A stretch of 64,000 nt of DNA from an uncultured SAR86 cluster bacterium (lineage in GTDB: Bacteria > Pseudomonadota > Gammaproteobacteria > Magnimaribacterales > D2472): positions 172,418 through 236,417 of the forward strand of contig CACJCN010000002.1 of assembly GCA_902591925.1 (NCBI GenBank), written 5' to 3'. The notes under the pieces are model-generated. The model did no database searches, had not been told where the DNA came from, and saw only the letters and a list, made by a program, of their open reading frames with translations. A program made the position numbers and the translations under genes. This document shows, piece after piece, positions 45,562-55,098 of the stretch (its first letter is position 1; each line of letters begins with the position of its first letter).

Positions 45562-47047
45562 CTTCTTTTATATTATTTACTCTTATTATCTCTTCGCATG
45601 ACGTTACTCCACTTACTATTAGGTCAATTGAAGCTTTATCTATAGATTGATTATCTTTAAAGACATAATCTGAAATTTCATTTTCAGAGGCATTATTATG
45701 AATTAAATCTTTTAAAGTCTTGTCTATTTGAATGCATTCAGCAATAGCAATTCTTCCCTGATAACCAGTATGATTACAATGATCACATCCTTTTGCAGAA
45801 AAAACAGATTTATTTTTATCCAGTCCAAATATATTTACAGATTCTGAAGTTGGCTTATTTTCAATTTTACAATGAGAGCATAGCCTCCTCACAAGTCTCT
45901 GTGAGATTATTGTTCTTAAACTTGATGCAAGTAAAAAGGACTCGATTCCCATATCTCTGAGTCTAGTTATTGCAGCAACTGCACTATTAGTGTGAACGGT
46001 TGATAGAACAAGATGCCCAGTCAAACTAGATTGAATTCCTATCTGAGCGGTTTCAATATCTCTCATTTCTCCAACCATAACCACATCTGGATCTTGTCTC
46101 AAAATTGCTCGTAAACCTTTTGCAAATGTATAGCCTGTTTTTGTATTCACCTGGGTTTGACCTATACCATGAAGAGTATATTCAATTGGATCCTCAACTG
46201 TAAGAATGTTTTGAGATGAATCACTTAAATATCTTAAACCAGAGTAAAGTGTAGTTGTTTTTCCTGAACCTGTGGGTCCAGTGAAAAGTATAATTCCTTC
46301 AGGATTTTTAAGAGAGCTTTTATAGTTTGAAAGAATTTTCTCAGGTAATCCTAAGTCATCTATATTTATTTGAGCAGCTTGTTTATCCAAAATCCTCAGT
46401 ACAATTCTTTCACCGTATGATGACGGAAGCGTTGATACTCTTACATCAATATTTTTATCTCCAAGAGACAAAGATACTCTCCCGTCTTGTGGCAATCTTC
46501 TCTCCGATATATCAAGACCAGAAATAATCTTAATTCTTGAAATGAGAATTGATGCAATCTTACTATCTTGTCTAAGTATTTCTTTAAGAATGCCATCAAT
46601 CCTGAAACGTATTATTAAAAAATCTTCATAGGGTTCAAAATGAATATCAGATGCCCTGCTTTTAATTGCTTGACTGATAACACCATTGATTAGCTTGATG
46701 ATTGGCGCGTCATTATTTCCGCTTAAAAGATCTTCTGTAGCGTTGATACTTCCTGCAAAATCTTGCAGATTAAATTCATCAGTTAATTCCTCAGAAATAT
46801 TTTTCTGATGATCGCTTGAGGTGAATGAATTAGTAAGAATTTCATTAAATTTATTTGAATCACATAACTCAAATCTAAAATCAGAATTTAAAAATCTTTG
46901 AATTTCTTGATAAAGATTAAGTGATATAGGTTTTGGCGATGAGACTACAATCCCTTCTCCATTTTGAAAAGCAATTACTTCATTTTCTTTTACAAAATCA
47001 TATGGAAAAATATCTGTATTTATATTTTCTTTAATCGAGTTACTCAC
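45548..47047 (-). CDS. gspE: Type II secretion ATPase GspE
   Basis: A 499-residue hexameric cytoplasmic ATPase that powers pseudopilus assembly. An N-terminal domain is followed by RASDIHFEPYED, Walker A GPTGSGKTTTLYSG (near residue 255), the Asp box EDPIEYTLHGIGQTQV, Walker B ILRQDPDVVMVGEMRD, and the His box LVLSTVHTNSA. A zinc-type tetracysteine (CSHC near 389 and CDHC near 420) is intact. The start is GTG at 47047, 2 bp after the gspD stop. Confidence 0.98.
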   Translation of the reverse strand: MSNSIKENINTDIFPYDFVKENEVIAFQNGEGIVVSSPKPISLNLYQEIQRFLNSDFRFELCDSNKFNEILTNSFTSSDHQKNISEELTDEFNLQDFAGSINATEDLLSGNNDAPIIKLINGVISQAIKSRASDIHFEPYEDFLIIRFRIDGILKEILRQDSKIASILISRIKIISGLDISERRLPQDGRVSLSLGDKNIDVRVSTLPSSYGERIVLRILDKQAAQINIDDLGLPEKILSNYKSSLKNPEGIILFTGPTGSGKTTTLYSGLRYLSDSSQNILTVEDPIEYTLHGIGQTQVNTKTGYTFAKGLRAILRQDPDVVMVGEMRDIETAQIGIQSSLTGHLVLSTVHTNSAVAAITRLRDMGIESFLLASSLRTIISQRLVRRLCSHCKIENKPTSESVNIFGLDKNKSVFSAKGCDHCNHTGYQGRIAIAECIQIDKTLKDLIHNNASENEISDYVFKDNQSIDKASIDLIVSGVTSCEEIIRVNNIKEDASI

Positions 47048-47049
47048 TT

Positions 47050-48900
47050 TTAGTCTTTGGGATTAGTAAGATCTATAATAATATTATCTTTAAGTTCTTG
47101 TTCAGCCTTAAAATAATTATATTTTTCAAGTGAAATCTCATTTGCGGAATCTGAATCAGTAAGAATCGTTGGTTTTAAAAAAACCATTAGATTTTTTGTA
47201 CTAGTACTTGTTGAAGATGATTGAAAAATCCTTCCTAAAAGAGGTATGGATCCTAAAATTGGAACCTTGGAGACTACCTCTTGAACATCCTCATCTATTA
47301 GTCCACCTAAAACAATTATTTGATTGTTATCTACTAAAACTGTTGTTTCTATTTCTCTTTTATTTGTAATAATATCTAAACCACTTTGAGCAACTCCAGC
47401 AATACCTGAAACACCTTGCTTAATTGTTAAAATCACTGAGGCTCCCTCATTAATCTGAGGAGTTATTTCCAATTCAATTCCAACCTCTTGTCTTGATGTT
47501 GTTCTAAAAGGATTTGAATTATTTGTTCCTAGACTTTCTCCGGTTGTTATTGGTATTTCTTGACCAATAAACAATCTTGCTGGTTCATTATCCATAGCAA
47601 GAATTGAAGGAGTCGATAAGATATTTGAATCTGTATCATCTGCAATTGCATTTAAAATTCCAACAAAATTATCATCTCCTTTTGTTAGATCTCCGAAACC
47701 AGCTACTAGGCCTTGAGTATTTAGAAGAGATGAAATTGCCGTTGTTGTCAAAGTGACGTCTTGCTCATCGTCAGCTGCACCAGCAATTGCAAGCAAGTCT
47801 GCACCAGAACCAGAAAATCTTGTAATTCCAACTGGAATACTATCTTCGTCATTACCTGAATAAATTGCTTCTACTCCAAGTCTTCTGGCAGCAGTTTCAG
47901 AAAGATCAACTACAATTGCCTCAACCAATACTTGAGCTCTTCTTATATCCAATTTAGCGATAATATTTCGAATGGAGTTAAGATTTTCTTCTGCAGAAGA
48001 AATAATAAGGGCATTAGTTTTCTCATGATGAGTTATAACTGTTTTTTGTCCTTCAATATCACTTATAAAACTTCCAGATATTGAGTTTAGGATTCCAGCA
48101 ATATCAGAGGCTTGAGCATATTTAAGGTATATAACATCCATAGAATCGTTTGACATAATATCTTTATCTAATGAATCTAGAGTGGACATAATATTTCTGG
48201 TAATTAAATCATTAGCAGATAGTATTACTGAATTTGAAGGTGAAAAAGGAATTGCAATAAATTTATTTATTGTTGGATTGTTTTGAGCTTTTAATCTGTC
48301 AAGAATTCTTACAGCCTCAATAGAAGATAAGTTTTCAAGCTTAATTATAGATATCTTAGCTGTATTATTTTTATCTAAGTCTGAGAGTAATTCTTTAATC
48401 CTTTCAATATTACTAGCTCGATCAACGATTAGTATTGAGTTTACTGAAGGAATACTGGATAAATGAGATTGTCTACCAGTAATGGGTTTTATCATTGGGA
48501 GAATTTCTTCGGTAGATCTATTTATTAAAGGTATTACTTCTGTTTCAAAGCCACCTCCATTTGAATAATCTCGAGTCTGATCACGTGTAGCTTCATTTTC
48601 AGGAACAACTCTAACAAAACTGTCTTCAGAAATCGCACTAAATCCATTCACTTGAATAGTTCTTAGATAGACGTCCCAAATTTGATTGCTATCTAGATTA
48701 GCATTTGAATATATTGTTACCTTTCCTTTAACTCTCGGATCCAGAATAATAGTTTTTTTTGAAAATTGTGCAATATCTTGAGTTACTTTTCTAATATCTA
48801 CATCTTCATAATTCAAAATATATGAATCTTGGGAATATAAATTTTGTGCAACAATAAATAATGTTATTAATGTGTATTTAGTTACAAATTTATATTTCAT
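47050..48900 (-). CDS. gspD: Type II secretion secretin GspD
   Basis: A 616-residue outer-membrane secretin. A signal peptide is followed by an N0 domain (YEDVDIRKVTQDIAQFSKKT), three N-type KH-like domains and the C-terminal secretin domain (VLVEAIVVDLSETAARRLGVE through KVPILGSIPLLGRIFQSSS). The end is a short S-like tail. No pilotin gene is seen nearby. Its stop is 2 bp before gspE and its start overlaps the gspC stop (4 bp). Confidence 0.97.
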   Translation of the reverse strand: MKYKFVTKYTLITLFIVAQNLYSQDSYILNYEDVDIRKVTQDIAQFSKKTIILDPRVKGKVTIYSNANLDSNQIWDVYLRTIQVNGFSAISEDSFVRVVPENEATRDQTRDYSNGGGFETEVIPLINRSTEEILPMIKPITGRQSHLSSIPSVNSILIVDRASNIERIKELLSDLDKNNTAKISIIKLENLSSIEAVRILDRLKAQNNPTINKFIAIPFSPSNSVILSANDLITRNIMSTLDSLDKDIMSNDSMDVIYLKYAQASDIAGILNSISGSFISDIEGQKTVITHHEKTNALIISSAEENLNSIRNIIAKLDIRRAQVLVEAIVVDLSETAARRLGVEAIYSGNDEDSIPVGITRFSGSGADLLAIAGAADDEQDVTLTTTAISSLLNTQGLVAGFGDLTKGDDNFVGILNAIADDTDSNILSTPSILAMDNEPARLFIGQEIPITTGESLGTNNSNPFRTTSRQEVGIELEITPQINEGASVILTIKQGVSGIAGVAQSGLDIITNKREIETTVLVDNNQIIVLGGLIDEDVQEVVSKVPILGSIPLLGRIFQSSSTSTSTKNLMVFLKPTILTDSDSANEISLEKYNYFKAEQELKDNIIIDLTNPKD

Positions 48901-49301
48901 AAGCTAATCCCAACAAGATTTTCAATTTTATATAATTTTTTATCTTTGCGAAATACTACTTCATCCTTTGAAACTTCAATTAACTCATATACTCCTTCAA
49001 GTTTTTCACCTTTTGAAACCACATACTCCTTGTTGCCTTTTTTTAAAATTACTGAAGAATTATTTGATCCTGCTCTATAACCAATTAATTTATAATCAAA
49101 AGTTAAGGGACTTTCAATTTGATTATTGTTATCCCGAATGTCATTTTGATTACTTTGAAATTCAAAATTTGTCATATCTGGCACATTTATATTTTCAATT
49201 AGTGGTTTATTAGTAAAAGAAATAAATAAAAGACATAAAAAATAAAGCGCAGGAATAGCCAGAATTATAATTATCACTTGTTTAAATCTAATAAAATTCA
49301 T
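48897..49301 (-). CDS. gspC: Type II secretion protein GspC (short form)
   Basis: A 134-residue inner-membrane protein with one TM helix (about 7-27) and a periplasmic homology region (about 65-134: FDYKLIGYRAGSNNSSVIL). This region binds the N0 domain of GspD and links inner and outer membrane parts. Classical GspC has about 270 residues with a PDZ or coiled-coil end; that part is missing here. ATG at 49301 is chosen over TTG at 49307. The ATG comes 4 nt after a terminator-like hairpin that follows the upstream TonB receptor. Confidence 0.85.
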   Translation of the reverse strand: MNFIRFKQVIIIILAIPALYFLCLLFISFTNKPLIENINVPDMTNFEFQSNQNDIRDNNNQIESPLTFDYKLIGYRAGSNNSSVILKKGNKEYVVSKGEKLEGVYELIEVSKDEVVFRKDKKLYKIENLVGISL

Positions 49302-49305
49302 AATC

Positions 49306-49334
49306 AAAATGAGCTACTTAGTGTAGCTCATTTT
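49306..49334 (-). terminator. Hairpin between TonB receptor and gspC
   Basis: A perfect 12-bp stem (49306-49317 with 49323-49334) and a 5-nt loop. The 3' arm ends in four T on the minus strand, like a modest intrinsic terminator. It lies 13 bp after the receptor stop and 4 nt before the gspC start, so gspC has neither Shine-Dalgarno nor promoter downstream of it. Confidence 0.75.
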
Positions 49335-49347
49335 TGTAATATATAAA

Positions 49348-51978
49348 TTAAAAACTTAATTTAAAGCCTAAAGATAATGAAGTTCCAAGATTATATTGAT
49401 CATATATTACAGTATCCGCCATTGCAGCATAATACTCCTCATCAAGGATGTTTCTTAATTCAAGTGATATCTTCAAATCAGAATCATTGCTAGCATATGA
49501 TATTGTTTTGGAATATACAAAATCTACTAGAAGTGGCGGTTCCTCATATATATCTGGAAGAACGTCAATACCCCTCGCTCTAACTCTGTCACTTACATAA
49601 TTAACTATGAGTGTTCCTTGAGTGCCATTTTGTAAATCGTCCCATCCAAGTTGAAGGTTTGCAATTTCTTCAGATTGGCCTTGAAGTCTTGTATCTCTTC
49701 CATTTGCAAACAAGCTCGCAGCATTAACTTCTCTTCCTTGTGTATTTATATAAGTATCCGTATCACTGTAAATTACCTCAGAATCAGTAGCAGTAAAATT
49801 CATTTTAAAAATAAATTCCTTAGTGCTACCCCATTTTGAATCAGGTAATAGATCTTCATAAATTCTTTCATACTCAATTTCAAAACCAGTCACTTCAGCT
49901 GAAGGTACGTTTTGATATGAAGTAATGATTAAGTCACCAGATTCATTTACAACTTCTTCAATTGGTTTTGAAATATCTTTAAAGAAAAAGCCTGCTGTTA
50001 AGAACTGGTTAAATCCCCAATAATATTCAACTCTTAAATCAATATTGTCTATTTCAGAATTTTCCAAGTATAGCGAACCTGATATAACCCTATCAGTATC
50101 AACATCAATAAATAATGTTGGGGATAGCTCCCTAAATGTTGGTCTCGCAATAGTTTGAGAAAGACCAAATCTTATTTGAAGATTTTCATCAAATTCAGGT
50201 AAATAAGTTAATGTGAAAGAAGGTAAAGTGTAATCTTCATCAATAACTTTCTCTATATTGTTGTCAACAATTTGGAATACATCATAAGTGTTTACCATTT
50301 GTTCGCCGTCTTCGAACCTTAAGCCTGCTGCCAATCTAAAATTTTCATTTAAATAAGCATCTAGGTTGAAATATAAAGAAGAAATTTCTAAATCGCCTTG
50401 ATAACCTGCTGGCGATGAAGCTGCAGTATTTTCAATTACTATTAATCTTGATGGATCAAAATTTTTATCTTCAAATATATAATCAATTCTGTTGTCTAAT
50501 CCATCGGTTGGTATTGGTCCACCCTCAGCTAAAAATCTATAACTTCTAACCTGTGCGTCTCTATAGTTATTTGATTGATCAAACCCTGTCTTTATAATTA
50601 CTTCCTGGTCTCCAAGTTGTAATGGGAATGTTAAATCGATACCAAAATTCTCATTATCATCATTTACATAACTAAACTGTGTTTGATTTCTGCCGGTATT
50701 TACATCGTAACGATAAAAGCCTCTATCATCAGTATCCTCATAGAAGACTACTCTTTCGTATGGTGCATATCTTGAAGCATCACCACCAGCAAGCCTTATG
50801 TCAAGCTCCATATTATTTTGAAAAAGATAATTATAGTTAAGTTGGTGATTTATAAGCTCTCTTTCAAAAAACTCAGTGAAATCTTCTCTGACATTTCCTG
50901 AATCAGAGGTATCATATCCTTGAAGGGTTCTAGCCTCTTTTGTACCTTTATGAATATACATGCCAGTATATTTAAGTTCTGCAGAGTCTGTTTTAATACC
51001 TGAAACAGCCATAAGATATGAAGTTACATCATTTGAAGTAGACTTAAATGTCTTATCATTGCCTCGTATAACTATTGAAGTCCCATCTCCTTGAGCTTGA
51101 ATATCACCAGTTTGTCTGATTCCTTCTTGAGTTTCCCAAGAGCTTTTTACGCCAGCTGTAAGAAGAACACCGATAGTTGCAGATTCATCATCAAGAATAT
51201 CTTCAATGCCTATATCTAGTTCATCCCCATAGGTGAAACTTACCGAGTTATCCAATGGCACATCACCTGCTTGAATAACCCAAAGTTCTGAATTAACAAA
51301 CTCTCGACCTGCATTTGCAAGTTGATAAGTTTTGAAATTTGACCTATCAAGCTTTTGATTAGCATTAATTGCTCTTTGAACAAATGACGGAAAATCTCTT
51401 GTACCATCATCATATCCAAGATCATCGTCATCACCACCATCATACAAAAGGCCATCTGATAGGGATGTTTCAGAATTGTATCCTGATGAAAAAGATAGAT
51501 CTAAAATTCTTTCTGAAGGAACAGCTTTGGTATTAATCTCTATGATACCGCCACCAAATTCACCTGGCATATCTGCTGAGTAGGTCTTTTGAACAATTGA
51601 TGATTCAATAAGCTGGGTTGGAAACAAATCTAAGGGAACTACTCTTTTAAGCGGTTCTGGGCTTGGAAGACCTGAACCATTTAAAGTTGCAGCAGAATAT
51701 CTCTCTCCTAGACCTCTAACATAAACATATTTGCCTCTAACAAGACTTAAACCAGTTAATCTTGTTAGAGCTATAGCAATATTATCATCTCCTGTTCTTT
51801 CTATCTCAGATGAATCAAGAATCGCAGAAATTTCAGAAGTATCTCTTTTTTCATCTGGAATAAAAGAACCACTTACAACCACTTCTTCGATTTCTTGAGA
51901 CACACTAAAAATTGAAAATAATGAAAATCCAATAATAATGTTGTACTTAAGAAACTTTAATGTATTTTTTGATTTCAT
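49348..51978 (-). CDS. TonB-dependent receptor, lipoprotein-paired, upstream of T2SS
   Basis: An 876-residue receptor with a signal peptide (about 1-28), TonB-box-like [11 protein letters not shown], a plug (about 45-160: [46 protein letters not shown]) and a barrel ending LGFKLSF. The GLGERY and [11 protein letters not shown] blocks are typical of a receptor class found next to large surface lipoproteins. GGAG lies 7 nt before the ATG. It starts 37 bp after the lipoprotein stop, with no hairpin, so the two are one operon. A hairpin and then gspC follow. Confidence 0.93.
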   Translation of the reverse strand: MKSKNTLKFLKYNIIIGFSLFSIFSVSQEIEEVVVSGSFIPDEKRDTSEISAILDSSEIERTGDDNIAIALTRLTGLSLVRGKYVYVRGLGERYSAATLNGSGLPSPEPLKRVVPLDLFPTQLIESSIVQKTYSADMPGEFGGGIIEINTKAVPSERILDLSFSSGYNSETSLSDGLLYDGGDDDDLGYDDGTRDFPSFVQRAINANQKLDRSNFKTYQLANAGREFVNSELWVIQAGDVPLDNSVSFTYGDELDIGIEDILDDESATIGVLLTAGVKSSWETQEGIRQTGDIQAQGDGTSIVIRGNDKTFKSTSNDVTSYLMAVSGIKTDSAELKYTGMYIHKGTKEARTLQGYDTSDSGNVREDFTEFFERELINHQLNYNYLFQNNMELDIRLAGGDASRYAPYERVVFYEDTDDRGFYRYDVNTGRNQTQFSYVNDDNENFGIDLTFPLQLGDQEVIIKTGFDQSNNYRDAQVRSYRFLAEGGPIPTDGLDNRIDYIFEDKNFDPSRLIVIENTAASSPAGYQGDLEISSLYFNLDAYLNENFRLAAGLRFEDGEQMVNTYDVFQIVDNNIEKVIDEDYTLPSFTLTYLPEFDENLQIRFGLSQTIARPTFRELSPTLFIDVDTDRVISGSLYLENSEIDNIDLRVEYYWGFNQFLTAGFFFKDISKPIEEVVNESGDLIITSYQNVPSAEVTGFEIEYERIYEDLLPDSKWGSTKEFIFKMNFTATDSEVIYSDTDTYINTQGREVNAASLFANGRDTRLQGQSEEIANLQLGWDDLQNGTQGTLIVNYVSDRVRARGIDVLPDIYEEPPLLVDFVYSKTISYASNDSDLKISLELRNILDEEYYAAMADTVIYDQYNLGTSLSLGFKLSF

Positions 51979-52015
51979 TTATCTCTCCATTAAATATATG
52001 TTTTTAAATACAACC

Positions 52016-54810
52016 TTATTGAACTTCTATAGTTCCAGACAAAGTCCAGTTCTTATACCAAGTATCAGTAGCGCTGCTAACGGCCCCTATATATGTTGGT
52101 GTTGTAAACCAACTATCACTATTGTAGGTATCGGGTATTGCTGTCACTTTAGCTGCATTCTCAGAAGTACCGTTAACCACTCCTGTTAGTGTATTAACAT
52201 AGGAACCACCTCCGGAATTTGGACCATAGAGGTTGTTGGAACCAGCTTTTACAATTGCATCAACTTGAGCGATTGTTGCTCCACCAGATGATGCATCTGT
52301 TTTGATATAACCAGGACAATCCATTGCAACTGAATTCATTGAGAATGTTGGCGTAACAGCTCCTGCTTGAACTGTTTCTAAGAATGTTGTTTCAATGCAA
52401 TTTGTGGTTCGGCCTGTTACAGCACTATTTACTATTGCAACTCCATTTAAATATTGGCCTGAGACACCTTCTTTAAGCTTGAAAACATCATCAAATCCTT
52501 TTGAAATGAAAGTAAAGTTTGAGACAACTGCATTAGATCTTGGTTCAGTCAAATAACCAACTGCCTTATCAGCGTTTGTATTATCAGACTCTACAATATG
52601 GTCGCCTTTATCATTGGATTGTTGGACAATTACATATTGAAGTCTACCTTGATAACCCCAGTCAATATCTAAGTTATCATCATCAGCACCTGTACAAACG
52701 AGGTACTTAACATCGACAGTTCCACCAAAAAATTCAACACAATCATCAGCGTTGTTATGGACTTGTATATATGAAACATTTGTTCCACTCCCAACACCAC
52801 CGAATGTTATTCCATTAAGTTCATTACCAGGAAAAACTTCATATCCTGCGTATTGAACTCTGACATATTTTAAGGTTCCGCTACTATCATTTGGAATTTC
52901 ACCACCCATAGTATCTCCAACAGATCCTTCAACATCTTTTTCACAAGGGTTAACTCTTGTTCCAGCTGTAGTAGAAGTTCCAGCTGTTGAATATGAACAT
53001 TTGTTAATTGGTGACCTTCCAAGTAAAACTAAACCACCCCATAAACCTCTTGTATTTACAATATCTGCTTCTCCAAGAATATCTTGTCTTCCAGTCATTA
53101 TTATTGGTGCAGATGAAGTTCCAACTGCATTAATTTTAGAGCCTCTTGTGACAACTAAATAATCGTTTCCAGATTCTCCGAAAACAGTAACACCAGGTTC
53201 AATTGTTAATGTTGCACTGACACCTCCTGTTTTTGTTCCGTCTGATCCTATATCAATACCGACAGCAACCTTGCCGTCTAATTTATAATAATTTCCTGCA
53301 ACTAAAGTTAAATCAGTTTCTAGAACTCCAGACAACGAACATACTTTTCTTCCAAGGAGCACCTCTGGTTCGAGCGTTCCGGATGGACATTCAGGATCTG
53401 TGAATAATCCTAAAGTCCAACCAGAAGCCCAGTTGTTTTCTATATCAGACCCAGGGGAAAATGCTCCGATATAGTTAGTGGCAGAAAACCAAGTGTCAAC
53501 AATATATCTCTCCTCTTTTGAGCTATAAGTTGGACATAAATCTGTAGGTGTTCCTGCAGCATGAGGTCCAACTGCACACATACCCTGAACTTTTGATACA
53601 TCAAAAGCAGAAGTGACTGCACTCTCGTTATCACCTAAAAAGAATCCTGAAACAAGAGTATTTGTTCCAATTACTAAATCTGTTGCTCTTTCTTTAATTG
53701 AAGCCTCTAATTGAGCAGCTGTAACTCCACTTGAGTCAGTATCGGCCTTGAAAGGTGATGTATCACCTGCAGCATCCATAAAGACGGAGTGATGCTGAAT
53801 TTTTGGTGTTATGGCACCATCTTGGATAGTCTCAATATTAGTAGATTCAATAAGATTTTGAGATACGTTATTTTTTACAATACCATTGATGTAAATACCA
53901 GAAACTCCCTCTTTATATTTTAGAGGTTCATCAGCACCTTGAGCTAAAAATGTAAAATTTGTAACCATAGGACGTGATCTTGGTTCTGTAAGATAACCAA
54001 CTGTGCTGTCTGAATTAGTATTATCTGACTCTACTACGTGATCACTTGCATCTGAAGATTGTTTAACAACTACAAATTGCATTTTTCCTTGGTATCCCCA
54101 ATCGATATCGAGATTGTCATCACCAGCGTTTGTGCAAATTAGATGCTTAACATTGACAGTGCCACCAAAAAACTCAACACAATCATCTTGGTTGTTATGA
54201 ACTTGAACAAAATCTACTTCAGTAGCATCACCAACACCACCAAAAGTTATGCCATTTAATTCATTGCCTGGAAAAATCTCATATCCTGCGTATTCGACTC
54301 TCACAAAATTTAATTTACCTGAATTATCATTTTTGTTAGCGCCGCCCATTAGTGCGTTTGAACCCTCAACAACTCTTTCACACTCTGCAGTCCCTCTTAC
54401 ATCGTTTGAACACTTATTGATTGGTGCTTGACCTAGAATAACCAAGCCGCCCCATAGACCTCTCTCTAATTCTCCAACTGTGCCTTCAATTGCAGTATTG
54501 TGTGTAAATCTAATTGGTTTTGATTGTGTACCATTAGCTATGATTTTTGAACCCCTGTTAACAACAAGATAATCCTGAGAAACTTTTCCTAAGATCACAG
54601 CATCTGCAGGTATTGTTAATGTAGCTGAAACACCACCTGATTTTGTTCCATCACCACCCATGTCGACACCAACATCAACCTTTCCAAGCATTCTATACAT
54701 AACGTCAGCTGTCAGAGTAAGGTCACTCGTAATAGGTCCTTGAATTGCACAAACTGTGTTTCCTGCAACTGGGGATCCATTTGTTATAAACGGAGATTCC
54801 GGACACTCTC
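52016..54810 (-). repeat. Tandem domain duplication inside the lipoprotein
   Basis: Copy A runs from about 54810 to 53410 and copy B from about 53400 to the stop. Each begins with a Cys-Pro block, reaches GITFGGVG and DIDWGYQG, and ends with a WYKNWTLSG- or NNWASGWTLG-type segment. The protein copies are near-identical in several stretches of 10-15 residues, and the DNA is visibly similar too. A duplication followed by divergence is the simplest reading. Confidence 0.85.
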
Positions 54811-54979
54811 CAGTACGAACATTACTGCCAGCGCCGCCTGAACCACCGCCACCAGTAGGATCAGTTAAAGAGCCTAATTCACCAGGTGATACAATACTTG
54901 TATCGCCACCCCCGCCACATGCTACGAGAATAAATGCTGATAAAATTAAAGTGGTTTTTTTGATAGAATTAAAAAACAT
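52016..54979 (-). CDS. Large lipoprotein with two homologous beta-helix-like halves
   Basis: A 987-residue lipoprotein. The lipobox LVAC gives Cys21, followed by a Gly-rich linker without Asp at +2, so outer-membrane sorting is expected. ATG at 54979 has GGAGG about 9 nt upstream. The body has two tandem copies (see the repeat entry) of a domain with CPES or CPSG, GGVSATLTI, DYLVV-RGSKI, RGLWGGLV-LG, PGNELNGITFGGVG, DDCVEFFGGTV and DNLDIDWGYQG. Short repeated strands suggest a right-handed beta-helix. It lies downstream of phoR and upstream of a TonB receptor and the T2SS. It is a good candidate for a T2SS-exported surface protein, perhaps like the phosphate-starvation lipoprotein ElpS of Caulobacter. 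No enzyme function is recognised. Confidence 0.8.
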   Translation of the reverse strand: MFFNSIKKTTLILSAFILVACGGGGDTSIVSPGELGSLTDPTGGGGSGGAGSNVRTGECPESPFITNGSPVAGNTVCAIQGPITSDLTLTADVMYRMLGKVDVGVDMGGDGTKSGGVSATLTIPADAVILGKVSQDYLVVNRGSKIIANGTQSKPIRFTHNTAIEGTVGELERGLWGGLVILGQAPINKCSNDVRGTAECERVVEGSNALMGGANKNDNSGKLNFVRVEYAGYEIFPGNELNGITFGGVGDATEVDFVQVHNNQDDCVEFFGGTVNVKHLICTNAGDDNLDIDWGYQGKMQFVVVKQSSDASDHVVESDNTNSDSTVGYLTEPRSRPMVTNFTFLAQGADEPLKYKEGVSGIYINGIVKNNVSQNLIESTNIETIQDGAITPKIQHHSVFMDAAGDTSPFKADTDSSGVTAAQLEASIKERATDLVIGTNTLVSGFFLGDNESAVTSAFDVSKVQGMCAVGPHAAGTPTDLCPTYSSKEERYIVDTWFSATNYIGAFSPGSDIENNWASGWTLGLFTDPECPSGTLEPEVLLGRKVCSLSGVLETDLTLVAGNYYKLDGKVAVGIDIGSDGTKTGGVSATLTIEPGVTVFGESGNDYLVVTRGSKINAVGTSSAPIIMTGRQDILGEADIVNTRGLWGGLVLLGRSPINKCSYSTAGTSTTAGTRVNPCEKDVEGSVGDTMGGEIPNDSSGTLKYVRVQYAGYEVFPGNELNGITFGGVGSGTNVSYIQVHNNADDCVEFFGGTVDVKYLVCTGADDDNLDIDWGYQGRLQYVIVQQSNDKGDHIVESDNTNADKAVGYLTEPRSNAVVSNFTFISKGFDDVFKLKEGVSGQYLNGVAIVNSAVTGRTTNCIETTFLETVQAGAVTPTFSMNSVAMDCPGYIKTDASSGGATIAQVDAIVKAGSNNLYGPNSGGGSYVNTLTGVVNGTSENAAKVTAIPDTYNSDSWFTTPTYIGAVSSATDTWYKNWTLSGTIEVQ

Positions 54980-55068
54980 AATAGGTCCCTCCATGGAATT
55001 CATATTCCTATTTAAATTTATGAGAGTTACTGAAGATTGAACTTAATGAAAATTAAAAAAACAATTTT

Positions 55069-55096
55069 GTTACAAAATTTTTCAGATTTGTTACAG
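55069..55096 (-). promoter_or_regulatory. PhoB-box-like heptamer repeats upstream of the lipoprotein
   Basis: Read on the minus strand, CTGTAAC (55096-55090), CTGAAAA (55085-55079) and TTGTAAC (55075-55069) are spaced at 11 and 10 bp. They point toward the lipoprotein gene and begin 3 bp after the phoR stop, about 90-117 bp before the lipoprotein start. The E. coli Pho box is two CTGTCAT-like heptamers with 11-bp period. The match is partial. Confidence 0.4.
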
Positions 55097-55098
55097 AT

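Noticed and set aside
52016..54810. Lipoprotein tandem copies as a possible mobile or assembly duplication
   Set aside because: The copies are in one continuous frame and have diverged throughout, so this is an old domain duplication, not an assembly error or mobile element.
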